From an uncultured Actinomycetes bacterium (GTDB lineage: Bacteria; Actinomycetota; Acidimicrobiia; Acidimicrobiales; Microtrichaceae), in assembly GCA_903925745.1 (NCBI GenBank), contig CAIYGQ010000298.1, positions 1-39,337 of the forward strand: a stretch of DNA of 39,337 bases, in the 5' to 3' direction. Within the stretch, counting starts at the first letter, position 1. The number at the start of each line of letters is the position of its first letter. Positions 1 through 7,344 of the stretch are shown here, one piece after another. The notes under the pieces were generated by a model. It searched no databases and was not told where the DNA came from. It saw nothing but the letters and a program-made list of their open reading frames with translations. The position numbers were made by a program, and so were the translations under genes.

Positions 1-83
1 AGGCCCCGCTTGGGCTTGAAGACGTAGTCCTCCTCGTCGCTCCAGCCGAGCGAGTACTTCGAGAGGTCGAGGTCGACCGACAT
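1..83 (-). CDS. sufB: SufB, Fe-S cluster assembly scaffold protein (N-terminal fragment, cut by window edge)
   Basis: Only the first 27 codons are inside the window; the gene runs off the left end. The peptide contains LGWSDEEDYVFKPKRG, which matches the conserved N-terminus of actinobacterial SufB (GWSDPEDYVFKPKKGL-like). SufB is the scaffold of the cytosolic SufBCD complex that builds iron-sulfur clusters. The ATG start is preceded by a good AGGAG ribosome binding site. A TACTAT -10 box and a perfect 12-base palindrome lie upstream (119-132). The call rests on a short peptide, so it is likely but not certain; the start itself is well supported. Confidence 0.72.
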   Translation of the reverse strand, partial: MSVDLDLSKYSLGWSDEEDYVFKPKRG

Positions 84-118
84 GTGGCACTCCTGGGGGT
101 TGGGGCCGGAAATTTCTC

Positions 119-130
119 CTATGCGCATAG
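119..130. promoter_or_regulatory. Palindromic operator candidate CTATGCGCATAG
   Basis: A perfect 12-base palindrome lies between sufB and the divergent DUF2752 gene. It overlaps the probable sufB -10 box, where a repressor of the suf operon would be expected to sit. Which regulator binds is unknown; SufR-type or Rrf2-type regulators control suf operons elsewhere, but I do not recognise this as either's published site. Confidence 0.45.
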
Positions 131-132
131 TA
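127..132 (-). promoter_or_regulatory. Probable -10 box (TACTAT) of sufB
   Basis: TACTAT on the minus strand would place the transcription start near 120 and leave a leader of about 35-40 nt containing the AGGAG ribosome binding site of sufB. No convincing -35 box was seen. Confidence 0.5.
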
Positions 133-169
133 ACAACCCGGGCGGCCCGCCGACACGCCGGGATGCCCG

Positions 170-175
170 TAGCAT
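170..175 (+). promoter_or_regulatory. -10 box (TAGCAT) for a leaderless DUF2752 transcript
   Basis: TAGCAT is followed by 7 nt and then the GTG at 183. This spacing is the leaderless pattern seen at many genes in this window, and it decides the start of the DUF2752 gene. Confidence 0.55.
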
Positions 176-182
176 CCGGCGG

Positions 183-653
183 GTGAGCGTCGATCAGGAC
201 ACGACCGTCGCTGCCACCCGGACACGTCCGCGGTGGGTGGCCCCTGCGGTCACGATCGGTGCGGTCGCCGGCGGCTGCCTGCTGACGGCGGCCTGGAACC
301 CGGGGGACGACGGCGTGGCGATCTGCGCGTCCAAGTCGGTGCTGGGCATCGACTGCCCCTTCTGCGGTGGCATGCGCTCCGTCAACGCCCTCACTCGAGG
401 CGACTGGGCCGCGGCGGCGGACCACAACGTGGTGCTGGCCGTGGTGCTGCCGCTCGTCGCGGTCGGCCTGCTCGTGTGGCTCTGGAGGTCCTGGCGGGAC
501 CGACCGACGCCGTTCCCGTGGCCGAGGTCCGCCGCCGGGTCGTTGGCGCTCGGCACCTTGGTCGTGGTGCTGCTGATCGCGTTCACCGTCGCCCGCAACG
601 TCGGTGGCCCGGCGTGGGTCGACTGGCTGGGCTCCTCCACCTGGACCGGCTGA
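183..653 (+). CDS. DUF2752 family membrane protein
   Basis: This 156-residue protein has three hydrophobic segments: one after the short N-terminal tail (WVAPAVTIGAVAGGCLL), one in the middle (VVLAVVLPLVAVGLLVWLW) and one near the C-terminus (LALGTLVVVLLIAFTVA). Between the first two lies CPFCGGMRSV, the Cys-Pro-x-Cys-Gly signature of DUF2752, plus the usual trailing hydrophobic region. The family has no established function. The frame is open back to 84, but that would overlap the sufB leader and the palindrome; the GTG at 183 has a TAGCAT box 7 nt upstream, so I start there. It is divergent from sufB and convergent with the next gene. Confidence 0.8.
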   Translation: MSVDQDTTVAATRTRPRWVAPAVTIGAVAGGCLLTAAWNPGDDGVAICASKSVLGIDCPFCGGMRSVNALTRGDWAAAADHNVVLAVVLPLVAVGLLVWLWRSWRDRPTPFPWPRSAAGSLALGTLVVVLLIAFTVARNVGGPAWVDWLGSSTWTG

Positions 654-655
654 AC

Positions 656-701
656 CGACTGAGCCGCCGGGCCGACCGCACCCGGCGCGGGTGGTCAGTC
701 G
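656..701. terminator. Nested stem-loop between convergent genes
   Basis: An outer 7-base inverted repeat (CGACTGA at 656-662 and TCAGTCG at 695-701) encloses an inner hairpin (CACCCG, loop GCG, CGGGTG at 679-693). It sits between the stops of the DUF2752 and carbonic-anhydrase-like genes. There is no U-tract, so a bidirectional terminator role is only a suggestion. Confidence 0.3.
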
Positions 702-1213
702 ATCCGACGCAGGTGCTCGGAGTACCGGGTCCGGCGCTGCACGTAGGACGCCACGCCCAGGTCGAAGTGACCGGGGGACACGGCGTCCTCCCGGATGGTC
801 GCCGGCACCCCGAGCGCCATCGCCAGCGGCGGCACCACCTTGCGGTTGCCCACGAAGGCCCCGGCGGCCACCACCGCCTCCCGGCCGATACGGGCGTCGT
901 GCAGCACGATCGATCCGATGCCGATCAACGCCTTGTCCTCGACGACACACCCCTCCAGCACCGCCTGGTGACCGACGGTGACGTCGTCGCCGAGCGTCGT
1001 CGGGTGCATCGGTGTGGTGTGGATGACCGCCGCGTCCTGGATGCTGCAGCGTTCGCCGATGAAGATGAACCCGTCGTCGCCACGCACCACGGCGCTCGGC
1101 CAGACCGACGACTCGGCGCCGATCACGACCGAGCCGATGACGACGGCGTCCGGGTGCACGTAGGCGGACGGGTGGATCTCGGGGACCTGCTCACCCAGCG
1201 CGTAGACGGCCAC
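695..1213 (-). CDS. Gamma-carbonic-anhydrase family hexapeptide-repeat protein
   Basis: This 172-residue protein has the imperfect hexapeptide repeats of a left-handed beta-helix, a trimeric fold (VIGSVVIGAESSVWPSAVVRGD, positions about 25-46). Family residues visible are Arg44 and Asp46 (VVRGDD), His65 (AAVIH) and His82 (VTVGH). The third zinc-ligand position, normally His in LHGC, reads VLEGC with Glu87. With only two of three canonical His ligands, carbonic anhydrase activity is doubtful; many YrdA/PaaY-like relatives have no proven activity. The GTG start at 1213 has a strong GAGGAGG site upstream. The gene follows the flavin reductase gene by 26 nt and may be co-transcribed with it. Confidence 0.82.
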   Translation of the reverse strand: MAVYALGEQVPEIHPSAYVHPDAVVIGSVVIGAESSVWPSAVVRGDDGFIFIGERCSIQDAAVIHTTPMHPTTLGDDVTVGHQAVLEGCVVEDKALIGIGSIVLHDARIGREAVVAAGAFVGNRKVVPPLAMALGVPATIREDAVSPGHFDLGVASYVQRRTRYSEHLRRID

Positions 1214-1239
1214 GATGCCTCCTCGGGAACCGGCCCGAC

Positions 1240-1764
1240 TCAGTCGAGCGACTCGTGGCGGCCGTACCCGCCGCGTGCGAAGACCAGGGCGGACACCTCG
1301 TCGCGGTGCAGCTCCAGGGCCCGCACCCTCCCCAACACGACCACGTGGTCGCCGCCGGGGAACTGGTCGTAGAGCTCACAGTCCAGGTGGGCGACCGCCT
1401 GGTGGATCAGGGGGGACCCGGTGATGGGGGCGGGGTCCCAGGACACGCCGGCGAACTTGTCGTCCGACCGGGACGCGAACACGTTGCTCACCTCGTGCTG
1501 GTCGGCGGCGAGCACGCTCACCCCGAAGGCGCCGTGGGCCTCGATCACCGGCCAGGTCGACGACTGGTCCGACACGCAGAAGCCGACCAGTGGTGGGTCG
1601 AGGGAGACCGAGAAGAACGATCCGACGGCCAGGCCAACCGGTCGGTCGCCGTCATGGGTGGCGACGACGGTCACGCCCGTCGGGAAGTGGCCGAGCACCT
1701 TCCGGAACACCTGCGGGTCGATCTCGACGACGGCGTCGCCGCCCTGGGCGTGCTGGTCTGCCAT
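1240..1764 (-). CDS. Flavin reductase-like, FMN-binding split-barrel protein
   Basis: This 174-residue protein matches the flavin reductase component of two-component monooxygenases (HpaC/HsaB type): FRKVLGHFPTGVTVVAT near the N-terminus, then VGLAVGSFFSVSLDPPLVGF and the closing DHVVVLGRVRALEL. Such proteins reduce FMN or FAD with NAD(P)H for a partner oxygenase; no partner oxygenase is visible nearby, so the substrate is unknown. The ATG at 1764 was chosen because upstream sequence in this frame is a shadow of the hydrolase gene, and a TAGCCT box lies 10 nt upstream. It follows the MBL-fold hydrolase gene by 22 nt. Confidence 0.85.
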   Translation of the reverse strand: MADQHAQGGDAVVEIDPQVFRKVLGHFPTGVTVVATHDGDRPVGLAVGSFFSVSLDPPLVGFCVSDQSSTWPVIEAHGAFGVSVLAADQHEVSNVFASRSDDKFAGVSWDPAPITGSPLIHQAVAHLDCELYDQFPGGDHVVVLGRVRALELHRDEVSALVFARGGYGRHESLD

Positions 1765-1774
1765 ACGGCCGCGC

Positions 1775-1780
1775 AGGCTA
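1775..1780 (-). promoter_or_regulatory. -10 box candidate (TAGCCT) before the flavin reductase gene
   Basis: TAGCCT lies 10 nt before the ATG at 1764, in the 22-base gap after the hydrolase stop. It would give a transcript with a leader of only a few nucleotides. Confidence 0.35.
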
Positions 1781-1786
1781 GACGGT

Positions 1787-2692
1787 TCAGGCACCCGCCG
1801 CGGCAGGCTGCGAACCGGGGTCGTGGTCCCGGGCCGCCGGCGCCGCAGGGTCGGCGTCGACCCGGAGCCGCAGGCCCTCGGCCGCAGCCACGACCTGCTC
1901 GACCCCGCGTTCGTCCGCCGAACGGCGGGCGTCGGCGAGCAGCTCGTCGACACGGACGTCGGTGTGCGACGGGTCGTGGTGGAACAACGCCAGCGTGCGG
2001 GCCCCCGACTGCGCAGCCACCTCGACGGCGTAGTCGACGGTGCAGTGCCCCCAGTCGGAGCGCATCGAGAACTCCAGGTCGTCGAACTGCGCGTCGTGGA
2101 TGAGCACGTCGACGTCACGGCACAACTCGAGCACCGCCGGGTCCACCTTGGTGCTGCCGAGTCCCGGCTGCTGATGGTCGCTGACGTAGGCGATGCTGAC
2201 GCCGCCGGTCGTGAGTCGGAACCCGAACGTCGGGCCGACGTGGGGCACCCACGCCGCCTCGACCTGCGCCCCCGGGATGTCGAACACACCCGGCGCGGTG
2301 TCGTGGAACACGATCTCACCCGGGAGTTCGTCGATGTCGACCGGGAAGTACGGCGGCTGGATGAACCGGCGGACGACCGCCTCCAGGTCGTCCGGGTCCT
2401 GGGTCGGGCCGTACAGGTCGAGCCGCGCACCCGGGACCAGCAGGGGCGAGAAGAACGGGATGCCCTGCACGTGGTCCCAGTGCAGGTGGGTCACCAGCGC
2501 AGTGCCCCGGAACGGTTCGTCGAAGGGACGGTCGAGGCCGAAGAACCGGAGTCCGGTACCGAGGTCGAACACCACGGGGTCGTGGTCGTCAGAGGTGACC
2601 ACGACGCACGAGGTGTTGCCGCCGTACCGCGCCACGCTGTCGCACGCGCACGGGGTCGAACCCCGCACCCCGTAGAACGTGATCTCCGCCAT
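1787..2692 (-). CDS. MBL-fold metallohydrolase
   Basis: This 301-residue protein begins MAEITFYGVRGSTPC and carries the metallo-beta-lactamase-fold signature THLHWDH (His69, His71, Asp73, His74). Further likely metal ligands follow in VPHVG, YVSDHQ and DWGHCT. The N-terminal GVRGSTP with FDLGTGL resembles the phosphodiesterase/RNase Z-like subgroup rather than true beta-lactamases; the substrate cannot be read from sequence. The last 25 residues are Ala/Pro/Asp-rich and probably disordered. The ATG is preceded by a GAGGGGG site. An upstream in-frame extension to 2971 overlaps mutY antisense-free codons and has no family match, so it was discarded. Confidence 0.85.
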   Translation of the reverse strand: MAEITFYGVRGSTPCACDSVARYGGNTSCVVVTSDDHDPVVFDLGTGLRFFGLDRPFDEPFRGTALVTHLHWDHVQGIPFFSPLLVPGARLDLYGPTQDPDDLEAVVRRFIQPPYFPVDIDELPGEIVFHDTAPGVFDIPGAQVEAAWVPHVGPTFGFRLTTGGVSIAYVSDHQQPGLGSTKVDPAVLELCRDVDVLIHDAQFDDLEFSMRSDWGHCTVDYAVEVAAQSGARTLALFHHDPSHTDVRVDELLADARRSADERGVEQVVAAAEGLRLRVDADPAAPAARDHDPGSQPAAAGA

Positions 2693-2742
2693 GCCCCCTC
2701 GGCCTGGTCGTCGGCCCGGGTCCGGCGCCCGGGAGTGTTGCA

Positions 2743-2748
2743 ACGATA
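2743..2748 (-). promoter_or_regulatory. Probable -10 box (TATCGT) for the MBL hydrolase gene
   Basis: TATCGT lies in the 106-base gap between mutY and the hydrolase gene, about 50 bases before the ATG, giving a leader of roughly 44 nt that includes the GAGGGGG ribosome binding site. A weak TTCCCG stands 17 bases upstream. Confidence 0.4.
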
Positions 2749-2798
2749 GGTGAACGTCCGCTGAACGGGAACGGGGGTGTGACGGATATCTCGGCGGT

Positions 2799-3677
2799 TC
2801 AGTCCTCGCCCAGGTGGAGGTGCGGACCCCGTCGGTGCACGAGGCCGTCCGCGAGCAGCGAGTCGACCACGGCCTCGACCCGGGCCGGGTCGCGGTCCGC
2901 CCAGCCGAGCACCGCTGCGACGTCGGCCGATGCCACGGGGCCATCGGCGAGCGCCCGGAGCAGTCGGCCACGAGCCTGACGGGCCGAGCCGCCGAAGGCC
3001 GCCTGGGGCGTGGACACCCCGGCGGACCTCGTCGCCGGATCGGGCACGGGCCGACCCGCCCGGGCCCAGGAGCAGCCCCGCCGGACCGGACACCCGGTGC
3101 AGAGCGGCGCGACGGGACGACACCGCAGCGCGCCCAGGTCGAGCAGGCCCTGGTTCCACTCCCAGCCGTGACCGGCGGGGACCCACTCGTCGGCGAGCGC
3201 CTGGGCGCGGGCCGGGGTGAGCCGCTCCCCCGCCCGGCGGGCCAGCACCCGGCCCGTGTTGGTGTCGACCACGGCGACGTCGCGCCCGTACGCGAACGCC
3301 AGCACCGCCCGGGCCGTGTACGGCCCGACTCCCGGGAGGGCGAGCAGCGAGTCCAGGTCGTCGGGCACGACGCCGTCGTGGCGGTCGACGACGAGCTGCG
3401 CGGAACGACGCAGGTTGCGGGCCCGGCGCGGGTACCCCAGACCCGACCACGAGCGCAGGACGCGGTCGAGGGGTGCAGCGGCGCACGCGTGCGGGTCGGG
3501 GTACTCGCCGGTGAACCGCTCGTAGTGCGGGACCACCCGGTCCGCCTGTGTCTGCTGCAGCATCACCTCGGCGACGAGGACGAGCCACGGATCCCGGGTC
3601 CGACGCCAGGGCAGGTCGCGCCGATGCTCCCCCGCCCAGGCCAGCACACGACGTTGCTCCGCGGTGGGGCCCGTCAC
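2799..3677 (-). CDS. mutY: A/G-specific adenine glycosylase MutY
   Basis: MutY removes adenine mispaired with 8-oxoguanine in base-excision repair. The 292-residue sequence has the catalytic Glu37 (VAEVMLQQTQ), the helix-hairpin-helix LPGVGPYTA (about 114-122), catalytic Asp138 (VVDTNTGRVLAR) and a [4Fe-4S] cluster set Cys186-x6-Cys193-x2-Cys196-x5-Cys202. After residue 210 it lacks the full NUDIX-like 8-oxoG recognition domain of the roughly 350-residue E. coli enzyme, as is usual for short actinobacterial versions. The GTG start overlaps the stop of the methyltransferase gene by 4 bases (GTGA), indicating translational coupling. Confidence 0.93.
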   Translation of the reverse strand: MTGPTAEQRRVLAWAGEHRRDLPWRRTRDPWLVLVAEVMLQQTQADRVVPHYERFTGEYPDPHACAAAPLDRVLRSWSGLGYPRRARNLRRSAQLVVDRHDGVVPDDLDSLLALPGVGPYTARAVLAFAYGRDVAVVDTNTGRVLARRAGERLTPARAQALADEWVPAGHGWEWNQGLLDLGALRCRPVAPLCTGCPVRRGCSWARAGRPVPDPATRSAGVSTPQAAFGGSARQARGRLLRALADGPVASADVAAVLGWADRDPARVEAVVDSLLADGLVHRRGPHLHLGED

Positions 3678-4489
3678 GGCGACGGCGGGTCGGTGTCCCG
3701 GCCGGAGCTCGATCCGGTGTCGACGACACAGGAGTCGAGCACCGTGTGGTGCGGGTACTCGAACGTGCCGGAGAGCCCGAAGTCGTCGCGGAGCAGGGCC
3801 TCGGCCTCGACGAGCAGCGCCGCGCGGACGTCCTCGGGCATGACCGCCACGAACGAGATGGAGCGGACCCGGTCGAGCACGCCCTCCACCGTGGTCGCGA
3901 CCGGGTTGTCGAAGCGCTCCTCGACCACGGCGGTGAACCCACCGGCAGCGGCGATCGTCGCCGCCCACCGCTGTTCGTCGTGGTGCGAGTACGGGCGGCC
4001 GCCAGAGTGCGCCTCGACCAGGTCGTCGAGCGCGGCGACCCACCCGACCGACGGGTCGCGGACGTTCCAGGCGAGGACCAGCACGCCGCCGGGGCGCAGG
4101 ACCCGGTGCACCTCCCTCAGCGCCGAGGGTGCGTCGAACCAGTGGAACGCCTGGGCGATGGTCACCACGTCGGCGGCCGCATCCCGCACGGGGAGCGCCT
4201 CGGCGACGCCGAGGACGCAGGGCACCGCCGGCAGTGATCGCCGCAACTGGGCCGCCATCTCGCCGAGCGGCTCGACGGCGGTGCACCGCAGCCCGGCCCG
4301 GGTGAGCTGGCCGGCCAGGATCCCGGTCCCGGCCGCGACGTCGAGGACGTGGGCGTCACGTCCCGCCGGGGTCCCCCGGGCCAACTCGCAGATCCGGCCC
4401 ACGGCGGCCCGGGCGTAGGCGGGTCGGATGCGCGCGTAGGTCGGGGCCGCCGAGGCGAACCCCCCGGCGGCGACCGGGTCGACCGTCAT
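3674..4489 (-). CDS. Class I SAM-dependent methyltransferase
   Basis: This 271-residue protein has the Rossmann-like SAM-binding motif I VLDVAAGTGILAG (48-60), an acidic loop AVEPLGEM (71-78), motif II-like DVVTIAQAFHWFD and motif III LRPGGVLVLAWN. The AFHWFD signature places it with the Methyltransf_11 group, whose members act on small molecules; the substrate is unknown. The ATG lies 11 nt after the stop of the MaoC gene, so the MaoC, methyltransferase and mutY genes probably share a transcript. Its stop overlaps the mutY start in GTGA. The C-terminal 15 residues are polar and probably disordered. Confidence 0.85.
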   Translation of the reverse strand: MTVDPVAAGGFASAAPTYARIRPAYARAAVGRICELARGTPAGRDAHVLDVAAGTGILAGQLTRAGLRCTAVEPLGEMAAQLRRSLPAVPCVLGVAEALPVRDAAADVVTIAQAFHWFDAPSALREVHRVLRPGGVLVLAWNVRDPSVGWVAALDDLVEAHSGGRPYSHHDEQRWAATIAAAGGFTAVVEERFDNPVATTVEGVLDRVRSISFVAVMPEDVRAALLVEAEALLRDDFGLSGTFEYPHHTVLDSCVVDTGSSSGRDTDPPSP

Positions 4490-4499
4490 CCGGCCCGGC

Positions 4500-5012
4500 T
4501 CAGTCGTCCCAGACGTCGTCGCCGTACGGACGCTTGCGGACCGGGGCCGACTCGGCCTTCCAGACCATCACCTTGCGCCGGAAGTAGCAGACCTCGACGC
4601 CGTGCTGGTTGAAGCCCTTGGTCTCGACCGTCACGATGCCCCGGTCACCCTTCGAGGACTCACGCTTCTCGAGCACCCTCGTCTCGGCGTAGATCGTGTC
4701 GCCGTGGAACGTCGGGTTCTTGTGCTGCAGCGTCTCGATCTCCAGGTTCGCGATCGCCGCACCCGACACGTCGGGGACGCTCATGCCGAGCACGATCGAG
4801 TACACCAGGTTGCCGACCACCACGTTCTTCCCGTGCACGGTCTCGTTCTGCGCGAACCACTCGTTGGTGTGGAGCGGATGGTGGTTCATCGTGATCATGC
4901 AGAAGAGGTGGTCGTCGTACTCGGTGATCGTCTTGCCGGGCCAGTGCCGGTAGATGTCACCGGGCTCGAAGTCCTCGAGGTAGCGGCCGAACGGGCGGTC
5001 GTGGACGGTCAT
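4500..5012 (-). CDS. MaoC-like hydratase, probable mesaconyl-CoA hydratase of the ethylmalonyl-CoA pathway
   Basis: This 170-residue single hot-dog protein has the MaoC hydratase region TEYDDHLFCMITMNHHPLH (about 30-48), with candidate catalytic Asp33/34 and His48, followed by NPTFHGDTIYAETRVLEKR. MaoC-type enzymes hydrate trans-2-enoyl-CoA thioesters. The pathway call is contextual: the divergent neighbour looks like methylsuccinyl-CoA dehydrogenase, whose product mesaconyl-CoA is hydrated next, and two malyl-CoA lyase relatives follow. The proteobacterial mesaconyl-CoA hydratase is about twice as long, so substrate identity is inference. The ATG at 5012 has a clear AGGAG site; the frame upstream to 5288 overlaps the divergent gene. 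Confidence 0.75.
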   Translation of the reverse strand: MTVHDRPFGRYLEDFEPGDIYRHWPGKTITEYDDHLFCMITMNHHPLHTNEWFAQNETVHGKNVVVGNLVYSIVLGMSVPDVSGAAIANLEIETLQHKNPTFHGDTIYAETRVLEKRESSKGDRGIVTVETKGFNQHGVEVCYFRRKVMVWKAESAPVRKRPYGDDVWDD

Positions 5013-5144
5013 GCGCGAACTCCTGTGCTGCTCGGACCGGACCGTCGGACGGTACCGCCCGGCGGCATCAGGCGGCCAGCCCCGGTGGCACCGGGCGGCC
5101 GGCCCCGGGGACGCGGGGCTTGGGAGCCCGAAGCGACCCGGCGG

Positions 5145-5150
5145 TATCCT
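5145..5150 (+). promoter_or_regulatory. -10 box (TATCCT) for a leaderless mcd transcript
   Basis: TATCCT is followed by 7 nt and the ATG at 5158. No ribosome binding site is present, so translation from a leaderless mRNA is the simplest reading. Confidence 0.6.
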
Positions 5151-5157
5151 GCCGCCC

Positions 5158-6789
5158 ATGACGAACGAGCAGGCCACCGCCGTCCCCACCTCCGCCGACC
5201 TGGTCGCCGCTGCCACCGTGCTCGACGCCGCCCAGGCGGTCGTCGACTCCGGGGTCGCCCGTCTCGCCCGGGACGGGATCGACGCCAACCAGGTCCTGGC
5301 CTACGACGTCGCCCACGCCGCCGCCGCCGTGATGGCGGCCCGGGGCCTGCTGTCCTATGGGTCCCGGGGCGACACCGAGTCGTTGGTGACCGCCGCGTTC
5401 ACCGCCGATGCCCTGGCGGACCTGGCCGGCAAGGTCTTCGGGCGTGAGGCCGAGTGGGGCGTCTCGGCAACGGCCCTCGACGCGACCCGCGAGTTCGTCG
5501 CGACCTACCGGGATCCCGCCTTCCTGGCCTCGCTGGCCGACACCGACGGGCCCCGTGGCCTGTCGGACGACTTCGAACTGGTCCAGGACACGTTCCGGCG
5601 CTTCGCCGAGGAGCAGCTCGTCCCGATCGCCGAGCACATCCACCGCGAGAACGACGACATCCCCGAGGACATCATCACCGGACTGGCCGAGATGGGCGCC
5701 TTCGGACTGTCGATCGCCGAGGAGTACGGGGGGTTCGCCTCCGGCGACGAGTCCGACTACATCGGCCTGGTCGTCGCCACCGAGGAGCTGAGCCGGGGCT
5801 CGCTCGGCGCCGGCGGCTCGCTCATCACCCGCCCCGAGATCCTGGCCCGGGCCCTGGAGGCCGGCGGCACCGAGGAGCAGAAGCAGGAGTGGCTGCCCAG
5901 GCTCGCCACCGCGGAGGTCATGAACGCCGTGGCCGTCACCGAGCCCGACTACGGCTCCGACGTCGCCGGCGTGAAGGTCACCGCCACCCCGGTCGACGGC
6001 GGCTACCTGATCAACGGCGTGAAGACGTGGTGCACCTTCGGCGCCCGGGCCGACGTGCTGATGCTGCTCGCCCGGACCGACCCCGACCGCGCCGCCGGCC
6101 ACAAGGGCCTGTCGATGTTCGTCGTACCGAAGGAGCGGGGCGAGGCGCACGGCTTCGAGCTCACCCAGGACAACGCCCACGGGGGCGGGAAGATGGAGGG
6201 CCGCCCGATCGACACGATCGGTTACCGGGGCATGCACTCCTACGAGATCGCCTTCGACAACTGGTTCGTGCCCGAGGCCAACCTGATCGGCGGCGAGGAC
6301 GGCAAGGGCAAGGGCTTCTACTACCAGATGGCCGGATTCGAGAACGGCCGGCTGCAGACCGCCGCCCGGGCCGTCGGCGTCATGCAGTCCGCCCTGGAGC
6401 TGGCCCGTCAGTACGCCAAGGATCGGGCCGTGTTCGGCCAGCCGGTCTTCGACTACCAGCTCACCCGGGCCAAGCTCGCCCGCATGGCCATCACCGTCCA
6501 GGGCGCCCGGCAGTTCTCCTACGAGGTGGCCCGGATGATGGCGAAGGGCGAGGGCACGCTCGAGGCGTCCATGATCAAGGCCTACGTGTGCAAGGCCGCC
6601 GAGTGGGTGACGCGTGAGGCCATGCAGATCCACGGCGGCATGGGCTACGCCGAGGAGTACACGGTCAGTCGGCTGTTCGTGGACGCCCGGGTGCTGTCGA
6701 TCTTCGAGGGCGCGGATGAGACGCTCTGCCTGAAGGTCATCGCCCGCCAGCTCGTCGCCCGGCACACGAACACCGGCGGCGCGGCCTGA
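5158..6789 (+). CDS. mcd: Acyl-CoA dehydrogenase of the methylsuccinyl-CoA dehydrogenase type
   Basis: At 543 residues it is about 150 longer than ordinary acyl-CoA dehydrogenases. The extra N-terminal domain (about 1-150, Ala-rich helices such as VAHAAAAVMAARGLLSYGS) is a hallmark of methylsuccinyl-CoA dehydrogenase, which makes mesaconyl-CoA with FAD. The core shows VTEPDYGSDVAGVKVTA, GYLINGVKTWCTFGARAD, DTIGYRGMHSYEIAFDNWFVP, MQIHGGMGYAEEY and the catalytic-loop IFEGADETL with Glu517. It is divergent from the MaoC gene, 145 bases apart. An upstream in-frame extension to 5011 is excluded by the TATCCT box and the MaoC leader. Assignment to methylsuccinyl-CoA rather than another branched acyl-CoA is strong but not proven. 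Confidence 0.85.
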   Translation: MTNEQATAVPTSADLVAAATVLDAAQAVVDSGVARLARDGIDANQVLAYDVAHAAAAVMAARGLLSYGSRGDTESLVTAAFTADALADLAGKVFGREAEWGVSATALDATREFVATYRDPAFLASLADTDGPRGLSDDFELVQDTFRRFAEEQLVPIAEHIHRENDDIPEDIITGLAEMGAFGLSIAEEYGGFASGDESDYIGLVVATEELSRGSLGAGGSLITRPEILARALEAGGTEEQKQEWLPRLATAEVMNAVAVTEPDYGSDVAGVKVTATPVDGGYLINGVKTWCTFGARADVLMLLARTDPDRAAGHKGLSMFVVPKERGEAHGFELTQDNAHGGGKMEGRPIDTIGYRGMHSYEIAFDNWFVPEANLIGGEDGKGKGFYYQMAGFENGRLQTAARAVGVMQSALELARQYAKDRAVFGQPVFDYQLTRAKLARMAITVQGARQFSYEVARMMAKGEGTLEASMIKAYVCKAAEWVTREAMQIHGGMGYAEEYTVSRLFVDARVLSIFEGADETLCLKVIARQLVARHTNTGGAA

Positions 6790-6808
6790 GCCGGAGGGAC
6801 CGACGGGG

Positions 6809-7315
6809 TCAGACCTCGACGGCTCCGGGGACCATGCGCAGGTTGATCGGGTAGCGGTACCACTCGCCCCGGTTGGCGGCGAGCGCCGCGATGATGTGGA
6901 AGACGACCCCGGCCACGAGCACGACCGGGAACAGGACGAATCCGATCAGCAGGAACATCGACAGCGCCGACACGATCAGCGCGATGGCGAGGGTGATCGA
7001 GAAGTTGAGCGCCTCGGCGGCGTGGTGACGGGCGAAGCGCTGCTCTGGCTTGGTGATGAGGTAGATGATGAGGGGCGCCCAGAAGCCGACCAGGATCGGC
7101 AGACCCTGGGCCAGCGTGGCCATTCCCTTCTCGGCCTCGATCTGGGCCGGGCCGTAGCCCTGCTGGGCGTAGCCCTGCTGCGCGTAGGAGTACGGATCGG
7201 CGACGGCGGGCACCGGCGCAGGTGCCGGGTCGCCCCACTGCACCCCGTCCCACCAGCGTTGCTGGCCGTTCGGATCGTTGTACCAACCGGGAGGGGTGGT
7301 CTGTGGCTCGCTCAT
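6809..7315 (-). CDS. DUF2510 and DUF4870 domain membrane protein
   Basis: This 168-residue protein starts with a DUF2510-type motif (PPGWYNDPNGQQRWWDGVQW, about 8-27), followed by a Pro/Ala/Tyr/Gln-rich linker with repeats such as YAQQGYAQQGYG. The C-terminal half is a DUF4870 (Tic20-like) domain: EKGMATLAQGLPILVGFWAP, the conserved KPEQRFARHHAAEALNF, and two hydrophobic segments. Neither domain has an assigned function. It sits convergent to mcd and directly downstream of the CoA-lyase operon but has its own leaderless-type TACGCT box, so it probably is not part of the pathway. Confidence 0.85.
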   Translation of the reverse strand: MSEPQTTPPGWYNDPNGQQRWWDGVQWGDPAPAPVPAVADPYSYAQQGYAQQGYGPAQIEAEKGMATLAQGLPILVGFWAPLIIYLITKPEQRFARHHAAEALNFSITLAIALIVSALSMFLLIGFVLFPVVLVAGVVFHIIAALAANRGEWYRYPINLRMVPGAVEV

Positions 7316-7322
7316 GCCCGAC

Positions 7323-7328
7323 AGCGTA
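7323..7328 (-). promoter_or_regulatory. -10 box (TACGCT) for the leaderless DUF4870 gene
   Basis: TACGCT on the minus strand, a 7-nt spacer and then the ATG at 7315. It lies in the 29-base gap after the CoA-lyase gene stop. Confidence 0.55.
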
Positions 7329-7344
7329 GGCCCGGACGGTCACC

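Noticed and set aside
5068-6765. 565-codon open frame antisense to the acyl-CoA dehydrogenase gene
   Set aside because: It is a GC-rich shadow: low-complexity Gly/Leu/Val/Asp composition, no domain, and complete overlap with a strongly recognised gene.
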